From Rhodoplanes sp. (GTDB lineage Bacteria; Pseudomonadota; Alphaproteobacteria; Rhizobiales; Xanthobacteraceae), in the NCBI RefSeq assembly GCF_013377085.1, contig NZ_JACAAX010000007.1:99033-163032 (forward strand): 64,000 nt of DNA, given 5' to 3'. How positions within the stretch are numbered: the stretch's first letter is position 1; each line of letters opens with the position of its first letter. A program made the position numbers and the translations under genes. Positions 46,114-54,483 of the stretch are shown one piece after another. The notes beneath the pieces are model-generated. The model was given only the letters and a program-made list of their open reading frames with translations. It was not told the origin of the DNA and searched no databases.

Positions 46114-46380
46114 ATGGGACGGTACGAGACAGCGGCGATCGAGACGGCGGCCCTCGGCGAGGCCAACACCAGCGCCGACATGTTCTTCCAGCTCGGGATG
46201 ATGTACTCGACGGGATCGAGCGTCGACGCCGACTACGTCTCGGCGCACAAGTGGTTCAATCTCGCCGCGCTCGAGGGCAACCACGATGCCATCCGGCTGC
46301 GCCGCGAGATCGCCGCGCTGATGTCGGAGACCGAGATCGCGACCGCGCAGCGCGCCGCCCGCGCTTGGCTCGGCCGCTGA
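46114..46380 (+). CDS. Short Sel1-repeat (TPR-like) protein
   Basis: 88 residues. MFFQLGMMYSTGSSVDADYVSAHKWFNLAALEGNHDAIRLRREI fits one and a half Sel1-like repeats (LGxxYxxGxxVxxDxxxAxKWFxxAA). There is no signal peptide. These small alphaproteobacterial proteins probably mediate protein contacts. The ATG has a GGGGAGG site upstream. Confidence 0.82.
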   Translation: MGRYETAAIETAALGEANTSADMFFQLGMMYSTGSSVDADYVSAHKWFNLAALEGNHDAIRLRREIAALMSETEIATAQRAARAWLGR

Positions 46381-46405
46381 CGATCCGGCCCGGGCAGGGC
46401 TGCGA

Positions 46406-47500
46406 TCAGCTCGGTGATCGGAGCTCGGCGGGTGCGCGCGACAGCCACCGTGCTCGGCGTGTCGGTCGCGCCGTCGCCAGCCACTTCGCCATGGCGTGGC
46501 CGGCCTTGATGCCGGGTCGCTCGATCCATCGCTCGGACAGGGCCGCCACCGGAACCGTGAGCGCCACGATGGCGAGACCGGCCGGCAGCCCGACCAGCAG
46601 CGGATCGCCGACAGTGATGATCGGCGAGAGCGCCATCAGGATCGGGATGTTGAAGAGATAGAGGCTGTAGCTGATCCGTCCGAGGAAGCGCGGGCCAGGA
46701 CGGGAGAGGGCGTCGCCCAGCCAGCCGCCGCGGCCGTGCCACAGCGCGCAGACGAGCAGCGCCGCGCCGCCCTGAAGCATGTAGGTCCCGAGGTTCACGC
46801 TCGGGCTCGCGTGCCGCAGCACCAGGATGACGGCGAGCGCCACGACGCACCAACCGCCCGACAAGCGACGTCCGATCGCGGCCCCGGCCGGCGTGGTGAT
46901 CGCGAAGCCGAGCGTGAAGCAGATCACATACGGCCTCAGCCAGACCGCCACGTCCTGGATGCCGGGCGCCCTCACGGCGAAATAGGCGGCCGCAAAGGCG
47001 ATCGCCAGTCCGGCCGGGCCGACCATCCTGGCCACCCAGAAGCTGGCCAGAATGAACGGGACGGCGACGAGCTCGGCCTGCAGGGTCCAGGCCGGTCCGA
47101 TGATCGAGAATTCGGCAAGCCCGAGATTGGCGGCGAGACTGTCGAACGACGGCGGGGCGTGCTGCAGGGCCATCACGGCCGCACCGGTGAGGATCGCCGC
47201 GACCAGGGCCGGATAGATGCGCAGGACGCGGCGCACCACGAACTCGGCGGCGCCCGGCATCCGCTGCAGGCTGTCGAAAAGCACGGCGCCGGACAGCACG
47301 AAGAAGATGGCGACGGCGGTCTCGCCGTTGGCGAGCGAGAGCGCCAGCTTCACCGGAAGCTCGGCGACCGGGACGTGCTGAAACGGTGGTCCGAGCACCC
47401 GGTGCACCAAGCCATGGTCGGTCAGGAGAATCGCGTGAAAGACGACCACGGCGGCTGCCGCGAATCCCCGCAGGCCATCGAGGCTATGGTTCCGTTGCAT
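46406..47500 (-). CDS. Acyltransferase 3 family membrane protein
   Basis: 364 residues with about ten membrane helices. The start MQRNHSLDGLRGFAAAAVVVFHAILL carries the family Asp-Gly-Leu-Arg-Gly and the conserved His of FHA. GRISYSLYLFNIPIL is the typical late motif. It acylates sugars or exopolysaccharide/LPS components from the inner membrane. The ATG (47498-47500) is preceded on its own strand by a run of eight G at the ribosome-site position. It is convergent with the Sel1-type gene. Confidence 0.92.
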   Translation of the reverse strand: MQRNHSLDGLRGFAAAAVVVFHAILLTDHGLVHRVLGPPFQHVPVAELPVKLALSLANGETAVAIFFVLSGAVLFDSLQRMPGAAEFVVRRVLRIYPALVAAILTGAAVMALQHAPPSFDSLAANLGLAEFSIIGPAWTLQAELVAVPFILASFWVARMVGPAGLAIAFAAAYFAVRAPGIQDVAVWLRPYVICFTLGFAITTPAGAAIGRRLSGGWCVVALAVILVLRHASPSVNLGTYMLQGGAALLVCALWHGRGGWLGDALSRPGPRFLGRISYSLYLFNIPILMALSPIITVGDPLLVGLPAGLAIVALTVPVAALSERWIERPGIKAGHAMAKWLATARPTRRARWLSRAPAELRSPS

Positions 47501-47764
47501 CGTCGTCCCCCCCCGGCGGGAGACGATAAGGGCGCAGACGCGATCCAGCAACAAACAGAAATGGAGGGAAACGGGCCGTCGGGAGTCGGATTGGGCCGGC
47601 GCGCGGCCCGGCACAAGGCAAGGGCGCTCGCGCCATGGCGCGCCGGGGCGTCGCCGGGGGCGACGATCTCGGGGGCTTGTCTCGTCCGGGCTCGCCCCGG
47701 TCCGGCGGCAGGACCGGCCGGGCGGCTTGACCTGATCTGTTGGACCGCCTACGAAATCTGCACC

Positions 47765-47857
47765 GGAGACGTGGCCGAGTGGCTGAAGGCGGCGGTTTGC
47801 TAAACCGTTATACGGTCTAAAGCCGTATCAAGGGTTCGAATCCCTTCGTCTCCGCCA
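47765..47857 (+). tRNA. tRNA-Ser (anticodon GCU)
   Basis: A 90-base type II tRNA followed by an encoded CCA. The acceptor GGAGACG pairs with CGTCTCC. The D arm starts TGGCCGAGTGG. The anticodon loop TTGCTAA gives GCT. A long variable arm follows (ATACGGTCTAAAGCCGTAT stem), and the T arm has GGTTCGAATCC. It decodes AGC/AGU. No integrase or attachment duplication is visible near its 3' end. Confidence 0.97.
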
Positions 47858-48621
47858 GCCCCCGTTTCGTCGACATCCTCACCGTCAGAGCTGTGCTAGC
47901 CTGTGCCGTGGGGGCCTGCGCTGTCGGCACCGGCTGTGGCCGGCGGACGTGTCATCGGCGAACGACTCCGAATCGAGGAATGGCTGGATCGGCGGTCGCG
48001 GACCTGCCGTCGGCAAGGATTCGGCCGCGGCGAACCAGCCCTGGGACCTGATCCGGAGTGGCCGCTCGGGAGTCGTGGCTGACCTGGTGAACCACGGCTA
48101 AGGCAGGACGGCCGGTATAAGCGGTCTTGCCGTGCGGCTCGGCGCGCCACAGGCAATCCTACGGGCACGACTCGGATGTCGGCCCGAGCAGGCCGGCAAG
48201 GGCCTGAGCGCGAGGTCCGGATTTTCACATCGCGACACTTATATAGAGGCCGCATAGCGCCGCCGAATGCCCCCGGACCGACCTCCTGGCCGGCTCCGGG
48301 GGCGCACCGGGCGACGGACCGGGCAAAAGCCGCTTGCACCGAATTCCGGCCGCGACGGAACCGTGCCGCTGCCGCGCCGCCGCTCGTCGGCCCCTTTGGG
48401 CTTCCGTAACAGCCTGGAAATATTGTGTTTATGATCGCGCACGGGAGTTCTGGGGCGGCTCTCCGCGCCAGACTCGGTGCCGTGCGCAAGGTGTGATTCC
48501 GAGCCCCGACCCCTCGATTCGACGGTATTTCGGCTCCGGGGGCGCCGTCTGGCTCACCGTGGCACCTTCGCCGCGGTGCCGCCGCCCGGCTCTAAACCTG
48601 GGAAGCCAACTCCTTGCGTTC

Positions 48622-48633
48622 AAATACGTATTT
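48622..48633. promoter_or_regulatory. Perfect palindrome AAATACGTATTT upstream of porin
   Basis: A 12-base perfect palindrome in a GC-rich context, about 100 bases upstream of the candidate -35 box. A regulator-binding role is inferred. Confidence 0.35.
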
Positions 48634-48728
48634 ACCGCTCGACAGGCACCCGAAGGGGGGGTGTTTTCGTGTCGTTTCGGCAACACCCCTCCGGATTCAG
48701 AGGCTTACGCCCAGTTGACAGGCGGTTC

Positions 48729-48758
48729 TTGATTGCCTGCGAGGTTCCGTCAGCTAAT
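48729..48758 (+). promoter_or_regulatory. Candidate porin promoter
   Basis: TTGATT, 18 bases, GCTAAT. Each box matches four of six consensus positions. It predicts an mRNA leader of about 165 bases. A TTGACA at 48715-48720 is an alternative -35 but lacks a good -10. Confidence 0.35.
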
Positions 48759-48932
48759 CTCACCTTGCGACGCAGGGGGGCATTCCCGGGGTCGCCCCAA
48801 CTGGGGTTCCAACGCTGCTTCGGTGACACGGACAGACGGAACTTTGGGTGGATCGGGGATTAAGGGGACCTTCCAGGGTGCACGCACCCGCCGGAGACGG
48901 AACCCTCCCAAGGCAAACGAATGGAGGTTTCA

Positions 48933-50432
48933 ATGAAGATGGTGAAAAGCCTTCTCCTCGGCTCCGCGGCAGGTCTCGTGGCGGTTGTTGGAGCGCAGGC
49001 GGCCGATCTTCCCGTCAAGGCCAAGCCGGTCGAGTACGTGAAGGTCTGCTCGCTGTACGGCGCTGGGTTCTACTACATCCCCGGCACCGACATCTGCATG
49101 AAGATGGGTGGCTACGTCCGCGCTCAGTACTACTACAACACCGGCGCCACTCCGAGCAGCGGCCTGATGTTCGGCCCGAACAACGCCCAGCAGTCGAACC
49201 TGGTCGGTTTCTCGAACGACACCGTGATGCGCACCCGCGCCGTGTGGACGGTCGACACCCGGTCGCAGACCGAGTGGGGCACCCTGCGCACCTACGTGCT
49301 GATGGGCTTCAACCACGACACCCCCGGCGGCAGCAGCTTCGGCGGCAACGCCGCTGCCCTGTACGCGACCCGCGGCTTCATCCAGTTCGCCGGGTTCACG
49401 TTCGGTAAGGCGCAGTCGTTCTACGACCTCTACTCGACCCCGGCCGTGTCGTACTTCGGCATTGCCGCGTCGGATACGGGTGACGCGGGCGTCATGCTCG
49501 CCGCTTACACCGCCCAGCTCGGCAACGGCGTGTCGGCGACCCTCGCGGTCGAAGAGCCGCGCCGCATGGCGATCGTCAACACGGCGATCAACAACTCGTT
49601 CACGCTCGGCGGCCCGGTGAACAACGACTACGGCACCGTGAAGTGGCCGGATGTCGTGGCGAATATCCGCGTCGACCAGGCCTGGGGCTCCTTCCAGGTG
49701 ATGGGCGCCGTGCATGACGCCAGCGCCGCTTACACGGCGATCAACGGCGCCAACTGTCTGGCCGCCACCGGTGCGACGATCACCGGCTCGATGGTCTGCG
49801 GCACGGCCTCCAGCGCAGTCGGCTTCGCGGTCGGCGCCGGTGCGACGATCAACACCGACTTCATCAGCCGCGGTGACAAGTTCGCTTTCCAGGTGAACTA
49901 CACCGAAGGCGCGATGCGCTATGCGATCTACACCCCGTCGGGTGGCGGTTCGATGGCGATGTTCGGTGGTGGCAACTCGCTCGGCCTCGGCTTCTTCACC
50001 GATGGCGTGCTGGCCAACAACGGCAGCATGGAGCTGACCAAGGTCTTCGGCGTGAACGCGTCGTATGACCACCTCTGGACTCCGAGCCTGAAGACGTCGC
50101 TCTACGGCGGCTACTTCAACATCGACTACAGCGCCAATGCCACGGCGGCGATGTGCGCCAACGTGTCCGGCGGTGCCAACACGATCTCCGGCGCGACCAA
50201 CTGCAACCCGGATTTCAACTTCTACTACATCGGCTCCCGGACGCAGTGGAATGTTCGCCCCGACTTCTACATGGGCGTGGACGTTCTCTATCACCACCTC
50301 GAGACGGGCTTCAACGGCACCGCGACCTACACGGCGCTCGCTGGCGCGCCGCGTCCGACCGGTGTCTACAAGATCGAGAACCAGGACGCAGTGTCCGTCA
50401 CGTTCCGTGTCCATCGCGACATCGTTCCGTGA
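48933..50432 (+). CDS. Outer-membrane porin (rhizobial Porin_2 type)
   Basis: 499 residues. Start ATG 48933 follows GGAGG at good spacing; the ATG at 48921 overlaps that site. Signal peptide 1-23 (SLLLGSAAGLVAVVGAQA). The mature protein begins ADLPVKAKPVEYVKVCSLYGAGFYYIPGTDICMKMGGYVRAQYYY, the diagnostic N-terminus of Porin_2 (Omp2b/RopA-like) proteins with two Cys. Alternating beta strands follow, ending VSVTFRVHRDIVP. It forms a trimeric general diffusion channel. Codon use is clean and biased, which suggests high expression. A strong terminator follows. Confidence 0.96.
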   Translation: MKMVKSLLLGSAAGLVAVVGAQAADLPVKAKPVEYVKVCSLYGAGFYYIPGTDICMKMGGYVRAQYYYNTGATPSSGLMFGPNNAQQSNLVGFSNDTVMRTRAVWTVDTRSQTEWGTLRTYVLMGFNHDTPGGSSFGGNAAALYATRGFIQFAGFTFGKAQSFYDLYSTPAVSYFGIAASDTGDAGVMLAAYTAQLGNGVSATLAVEEPRRMAIVNTAINNSFTLGGPVNNDYGTVKWPDVVANIRVDQAWGSFQVMGAVHDASAAYTAINGANCLAATGATITGSMVCGTASSAVGFAVGAGATINTDFISRGDKFAFQVNYTEGAMRYAIYTPSGGGSMAMFGGGNSLGLGFFTDGVLANNGSMELTKVFGVNASYDHLWTPSLKTSLYGGYFNIDYSANATAAMCANVSGGANTISGATNCNPDFNFYYIGSRTQWNVRPDFYMGVDVLYHHLETGFNGTATYTALAGAPRPTGVYKIENQDAVSVTFRVHRDIVP

Positions 50433-50466
50433 TCGCCTGAACGTCTGACTTCGTCAGAAGTCGAAG

Positions 50467-50497
50467 CCCCCGGCGGAAACGCCGGGGGTTTTCTTTT
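50467..50497 (+). terminator. Rho-independent terminator after porin
   Basis: CCCCCGGCG-GAAA-CGCCGGGGG followed by TTTTCTTTT. A perfect 9-bp stem with a GNRA tetraloop, 35 bases after the porin stop. Confidence 0.95.
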
Positions 50498-50627
50498 GCG
50501 ACAGGCGGGACCCGTCGGTGTTCCCCGGCGTCGTCACAAAGTTGATTTATTGCTTTATATAATTGAACCAATGCTATGAATTACATAGTGATTCATGAGT
50601 CCGTAAAGCGCCCGCCTCATCCTCCGA

Positions 50628-50873
50628 CGTCGTCGCTGGGCTTGACCCGGCGATCCATCATCCTGCGAATAGTGCCGGCGGTCACATGCTCCGACTCGTC
50701 ATACGCGGGCTCGACCCGCGTATCCATCTTTAGAAAAGACTTTCTTTTCAGTAGTTTGATGGATGGCCGGGTCAAGCCCGGCCATGACGCGGGATCGCGA
50801 AGCCAGTGAGGCCTAGTATAAGGCGCCTTTACGAAGCGGGATGGATGCGCGGGTCATCGAGCCCGCGCATGAC
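50628..50873. repeat. Cluster of bipartite palindromic repeats (copies 5a-5c)
   Basis: A half unit (50628-50658, GGGCTTGACCC hairpin plus GATCCATC) is followed by one complete element at 50698-50788: GTCAT-ACGCGGG-CTCGA-CCCGCGT-ATCCATC, spacer GAAAAGACTTTCTTTTC, GATGGAT-GGCCGGG-TCAAG-CCCGGCC-ATGAC. A further half unit is at 50841-50873 (ATGGAT ... GCGCATGAC). The whole region 50500-51000 has no gene. Confidence 0.75.
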
Positions 50874-51000
50874 GGCTTGTCTGAGTGGAGAGTGAAATGT
50901 GCATACCCTGGCGCGATCGCAGGGATGCGCGGGCGAAGGGCAAGTCCTCGACATCGCTGCGCTCCTGATCGGAGCCAGGCCGAGGCAAAGGATGCGCGGT

Positions 51001-51891
51001 TCACCCGGTCGGTCGGGCACAGCGACCGACGAAGGCGGCGATGCGGGCGATCACGTCGTCCCCGGCGAGATCGGGCGCGTGGCCCTGGCGGGGCACCTCG
51101 ATCGCCTCCAGGTCCGGCCGGTGCTCTCGCATCTTTTCGACGGTCGCGGCCGAAAGAATGTCCGAGAGGCCGCCGCGGATCACCATCACGGGCACGTTCG
51201 CCAGGGCCTCGAACTGAGGCCACAGCTCGGGCAGCGGTTTCGTGAGGTCGAAGCTCTTGAGGGCTTGGGCGATCGCCTGGTCGTAGGTCGGCACCAGATG
51301 ACCGTTCTCATGCCGCCAGGTCCGGTGCGCCATTCCGCTCCAATCGTCGTCGGTCCAGTCGGGGAACTGGTCGGCGAACAGCCGCCGGAGCGCGGCGGCG
51401 CCGTCGGCGAAGCTCGGCGGGGTCCCGGCGCCGCCCACATAGGTCTTGATGCGGGCGATTCCCGCGGGCTCGATCACCGGGCCGATGTCGTTGAGAACGA
51501 CGCCGGCGATGGCGGCCGGGCGCGCCGCCGCCATGGCGAGGCTGATCAGCCCGCCGCGCGAGGTGCCGACCAGCACGGCGGGCATCGCGTCGGCGGCGGT
51601 CAGAACCGTGAGCACGTCGTCGAGCTCGATCCCGACCGCGTAGCGGCTCGGGTCGGGATCGTATCCGGACAGGCCGCGGCCGCGATAGTCGAGCGCCAGA
51701 ACCCGGCGGGGTCGGGCCGGATCTCCGGCGAGCGCGCAGGCCAGCGGATGGAAGTCGGCCGCCGTGCGGGTCAGACCCGGCAGGCAGACGACCGGCGGCC
51801 CCGGTCGGGTGCGGTCGCCGTATTCGCGGAAGTGGAGCCGCAGACCGTCGGTCGCGCTGACGAAATGGCTCCGAAACCCGTCGTCCGTCAT
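51001..51891 (-). CDS. Alpha/beta hydrolase
   Basis: 296 residues from the ATG at 51891, spaced 7 bases from AAGGGGG; another ATG two codons upstream is too close. The nucleophile elbow is VGTSRGGLI (Ser), the acid is in IRGGLSDILS (Asp) and the base in RQGHAPDL (His). The oxyanion HG-type loop is VVCLPGLTRTAADF. Substrate unknown; the fold covers esterases, C-C hydrolases and haloperoxidase-like enzymes. It is preceded by repeats on both sides and not in an operon. Confidence 0.88.
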   Translation of the reverse strand: MTDDGFRSHFVSATDGLRLHFREYGDRTRPGPPVVCLPGLTRTAADFHPLACALAGDPARPRRVLALDYRGRGLSGYDPDPSRYAVGIELDDVLTVLTAADAMPAVLVGTSRGGLISLAMAAARPAAIAGVVLNDIGPVIEPAGIARIKTYVGGAGTPPSFADGAAALRRLFADQFPDWTDDDWSGMAHRTWRHENGHLVPTYDQAIAQALKSFDLTKPLPELWPQFEALANVPVMVIRGGLSDILSAATVEKMREHRPDLEAIEVPRQGHAPDLAGDDVIARIAAFVGRCARPTG

Positions 51892-52044
51892 GGCCATGCC
51901 CCCTTGCCGCGCGACGCTTCTGGTCGTCTCGTCGGCCGCGCCCGAAGTCAGTCCGTCCGGAATCGGCTCGTCCAACGAAGCGCGTCACGCGCGGGCCGGG
52001 TCCGCACCGCAATTCCGATAGGACGGATCGATCTTTGGCGCCGC

Positions 52045-52068
52045 CATGGGCCGGGTCAAGCCCGGCCG
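52045..52068. repeat. Half copy of the GGGCCGGG-TCAAG-CCCGGCC hairpin repeat
   Basis: GGCCGGGTCAAGCCCGGCC at 52049-52067 is the same hairpin arm seen in the copies at 50770 and 58220. It lies just beyond the stop of the TPR gene. Confidence 0.65.
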
Positions 52069-52075
52069 GCGATCG

Positions 52076-54178
52076 CTACATCGGCGCGACCGTGAAACTT
52101 TGCGGGTGCTCACCGCTGTGCCGGATCTCCCACATCCGAAGATAGGCGGCCTCGATCCGGCGGCGCAGCCCGTCGACGTCGAAGATGGAGAGCGCCGTCC
52201 GGTCGGCGAGGCGGTCGCGGCACGCCTGCAGCCGCGCCGGGTCGGTCGCCAGCCGGAGCGCCAGCGCCTCGTAGTCGGCGTGGGTCGGGGCGATCAGGTC
52301 CGGCAGGCCCACCGCGGTCAGCAGGCTCGCGGCGACTCGACCCGCGAAGGCATGGCCCGGACAGGTGACGAGCGGCACGCCCATCCACATCGCATCGCAG
52401 GCCGTGGTGTGGGCGTTGTAGGGCAGCGTGTCGAGAAACAGGTCGGCGAGGCGATGGCGGGCGAGATGCTGCCCGGGCGAGACGCGCTCGGCGAAGACCA
52501 GGCGCGCCGGATCGACGCCGCGCACGGCCGCCTCCCTGCGCAAATTCGTCTCCGCGGCTGGCGTGTCGCCGAGCAGCCACAGCACGCTGCCGGGCACGGC
52601 GGCGAGCAGGCGCATCCACACGTCGAGCACCGGCGCCGTGATCTTGTAGGTGTTGTTGAAGCTGCAGAACACGAAGCCCTGCTCCGGCAGGCCGACCTCG
52701 CCGCGCGTCGGCGTCTCGGCCGGGATGTCCTGGCCCGGCCCGTAGGCGAGATAGCAGCCCGGAAGCCGCACGACCTTCTCGGAGAAGAACCGCTCGTTGC
52801 CGTCCGGGACGACGATCCCGTCGGCGATCAGATAGTCGATGAACTCGGCCCCCCCGGTTCCGGGATAGCCGATATAGGAGACCTGCACGGGCGCCGGCCG
52901 ATGCGCCGCGATCGCCGGGCGGCCGCCCTGGGTATGGCCGTTGAGGTCGATCAGGATGTCGACGCCGTGCGCCGCCAGCAGCTCCGCGATCTCGCGGTCG
53001 GTCTTGTCGCGGGCGTCGTGGAAGGCGTCGGCGGCTTCGACGATGCGCCGGCGGTCCGGGCTGCCGTCGTCGATGCCGATCGACACGGCGAGCACCTCGA
53101 AGCGCGAGCGATCATGCGCCTCGAGCACGCCGCCGATCAGCGGCACCATCGGGTGGCGGCGGAAATCGGTCGACAGATAGGCGAGGCGGATTTTTCCGTC
53201 GGCCGCGGGTGGGGCGGCCGGTCTCGTGAGCGGCGGCGGCGGCGCGGGCAGCAGGCCGGCGACGAACTTTTCGGCGCAGGCGCGCTGCAGGGCCGGGTCG
53301 TCGCAGGACGACATGAAGGTGAACGGCTGGATGACGGAGCGGCCGGTGCCGACCTGGCGCCTCATCTCGGCGCCGGTCGTCTCGGCGAGCGGGAAGTCGC
53401 AGATCGCCATCGCGGCCCAGGCCATTGGGCTCAGCACATGCGGATGCGCCGGGTCGATCGCCAGCGCGGCCCGATAGGATGTGATCGCCTCCGGGTAGCG
53501 CTTGAGGTCGCTGAGCATGTGGCCGCGATTGACCAGCGCCAGGACATTGCGCGGATCCGCCGCCACCACCCGGCTCAGCGTCTCGACCGCCTCGGCCGGA
53601 CGGCCGAGCGCCCGCAGCGCATTGGCGCGGTTGATGGCCGGCAGCGGACGCCCCGGCGCCGACGCCAGCGAACGATCGAAGCTGGCGATCGCCTCCTCGA
53701 AGCGTCCGAGCTCGGCGAGCAGATTGCCGCGATTGTAGTGGGCGTCGGCGAAGTCCGGCGCGAGCGCGACGGCGCGGTCGTAGCTCGCCAGCGCCTCGTC
53801 GCGGCGGCCGAGTGTCGCCAGGCCGTGGCCACGGTGGTTCCACGCGACGACGTAGCTCGGGTCGGCCGCGAGTGCGGCGTCGTAGGCGGCGAGCGCCTCG
53901 GCGTGCCGGCCGGCCAGCACCAGCGCGTAGCCGAGATTGGTGTGCGGTTCCGCCGAGCCGGGATGGGCGCGCACGCAACGCGTCAGCAGGCGGATCGCCT
54001 CGTCGACACGGCCGCGCTGCGCCTCGATGATGGCGAGATACTGGAGCGCACCGGCGTGGCTGCGGTCGGCGTCGAGGATGCGGCGATAGAGGCGCTCGGC
54101 CTCGGCCGTCGCGCCGCGCTGCTGCAGGCCGACGGCTTGCGCGAACTGCTCGGCCGCCCGGCCCGCCTTCTTGCTCAC
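52076..54178 (-). CDS. TPR-repeat O-GlcNAc transferase-like glycosyltransferase (GT41 type)
   Basis: 700 residues starting with GTG (54176-54178), preceded by GGGAGG. Residues 1-290 hold about seven TPRs (for example AEPHTNLGYALVLAGRHAEALAAYDAALAADP). Residues 330-690 are the SPINDLY/OGT catalytic region: IRLAYLSTDFRRHPMVPLIGGVLEAHD, VDILIDLNGHTQGGRPAIAAHRPAPVQVSYIGYPGTGG, FCSFNNTYKITAPVLDVWMRLL and DTLPYNAHTTACDAMWMGVPLVTCPG. His in NGHT and Lys in YKITP-type motif are the expected key residues. It is predicted to transfer a sugar to protein Ser/Thr. The target is unknown. Confidence 0.92.
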   Translation of the reverse strand: MSKKAGRAAEQFAQAVGLQQRGATAEAERLYRRILDADRSHAGALQYLAIIEAQRGRVDEAIRLLTRCVRAHPGSAEPHTNLGYALVLAGRHAEALAAYDAALAADPSYVVAWNHRGHGLATLGRRDEALASYDRAVALAPDFADAHYNRGNLLAELGRFEEAIASFDRSLASAPGRPLPAINRANALRALGRPAEAVETLSRVVAADPRNVLALVNRGHMLSDLKRYPEAITSYRAALAIDPAHPHVLSPMAWAAMAICDFPLAETTGAEMRRQVGTGRSVIQPFTFMSSCDDPALQRACAEKFVAGLLPAPPPPLTRPAAPPAADGKIRLAYLSTDFRRHPMVPLIGGVLEAHDRSRFEVLAVSIGIDDGSPDRRRIVEAADAFHDARDKTDREIAELLAAHGVDILIDLNGHTQGGRPAIAAHRPAPVQVSYIGYPGTGGAEFIDYLIADGIVVPDGNERFFSEKVVRLPGCYLAYGPGQDIPAETPTRGEVGLPEQGFVFCSFNNTYKITAPVLDVWMRLLAAVPGSVLWLLGDTPAAETNLRREAAVRGVDPARLVFAERVSPGQHLARHRLADLFLDTLPYNAHTTACDAMWMGVPLVTCPGHAFAGRVAASLLTAVGLPDLIAPTHADYEALALRLATDPARLQACRDRLADRTALSIFDVDGLRRRIEAAYLRMWEIRHSGEHPQSFTVAPM

Positions 54179-54360
54179 GACGCCTCCCGCCTATCGGCTT
54201 GTTGCGGCTGCAAATGTCCGGCCCCTGCGCGCCTGCCGCGCACGGGGGCGAACTGTGCGCAAAAACACACGACCGTCAATCCTGGTCGGTTCGGCGCGTC
54301 GCGGCGGGGAGGGGGTCTGATGCGGCCGGGTCATGCCAGCCTTCGTTGTCCTCGACCGTC

Positions 54361-54458
54361 GTCGTTGCCGGGCTTGACCCGGCAATCCATCGAGCCTCGA
54401 AAGAAGCTCTTCTTTCCAGCGATGGATGCGCGGGTCGAGTGTTCAGCCCGCGCATGAC
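54361..54458. repeat. Bipartite palindromic repeat (copy 6)
   Basis: GTCGT-TGCCGGG-CTTGA-CCCGGCA-ATCCATCG, spacer CGAAAGAAGCTCTTCTTTC, CGATGGAT-GCGCGGG ... CCCGCGC-ATGAC. The spacer forms an AAAGAAG/CTTCTTT dyad, as in the complete element of copy 5. It lies between the TPR and Slt genes. Confidence 0.75.
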
Positions 54459-54483
54459 GAGTCGGAGCTTGCGAAGAATGGTC

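Larger units (their letters stand above)
47858..48932. other. Long intergenic region upstream of porin
   Basis: About 1.07 kb between tRNA-Ser and the porin. I see no gene; a 197-codon minus-strand frame (47896-48489) has no domain or ribosome site. It contains a perfect AAATACGTATTT palindrome (48622-48633), a GGGGTGTT ... AACACCCC dyad (48658-48689), two copies of CGGCTCCGGGGGCGC and the porin promoter candidate. Such long leaders suggest complex control of the porin. Confidence 0.5.

Noticed and set aside
47896..48489. 197-codon minus-strand frame between tRNA-Ser and the porin
   Set aside because: Pro/Arg/Ser-rich composition typical of a shadow; no start context or domain.
47765..48932. 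Possible integration site at tRNA-Ser
   Set aside because: No integrase gene and no duplicated tRNA 3' end found in the window.
50576..50809. 77-codon frame starting MNYIVIHESVK
   Set aside because: It runs through the intergenic repeat cluster; no ribosome site or domain.
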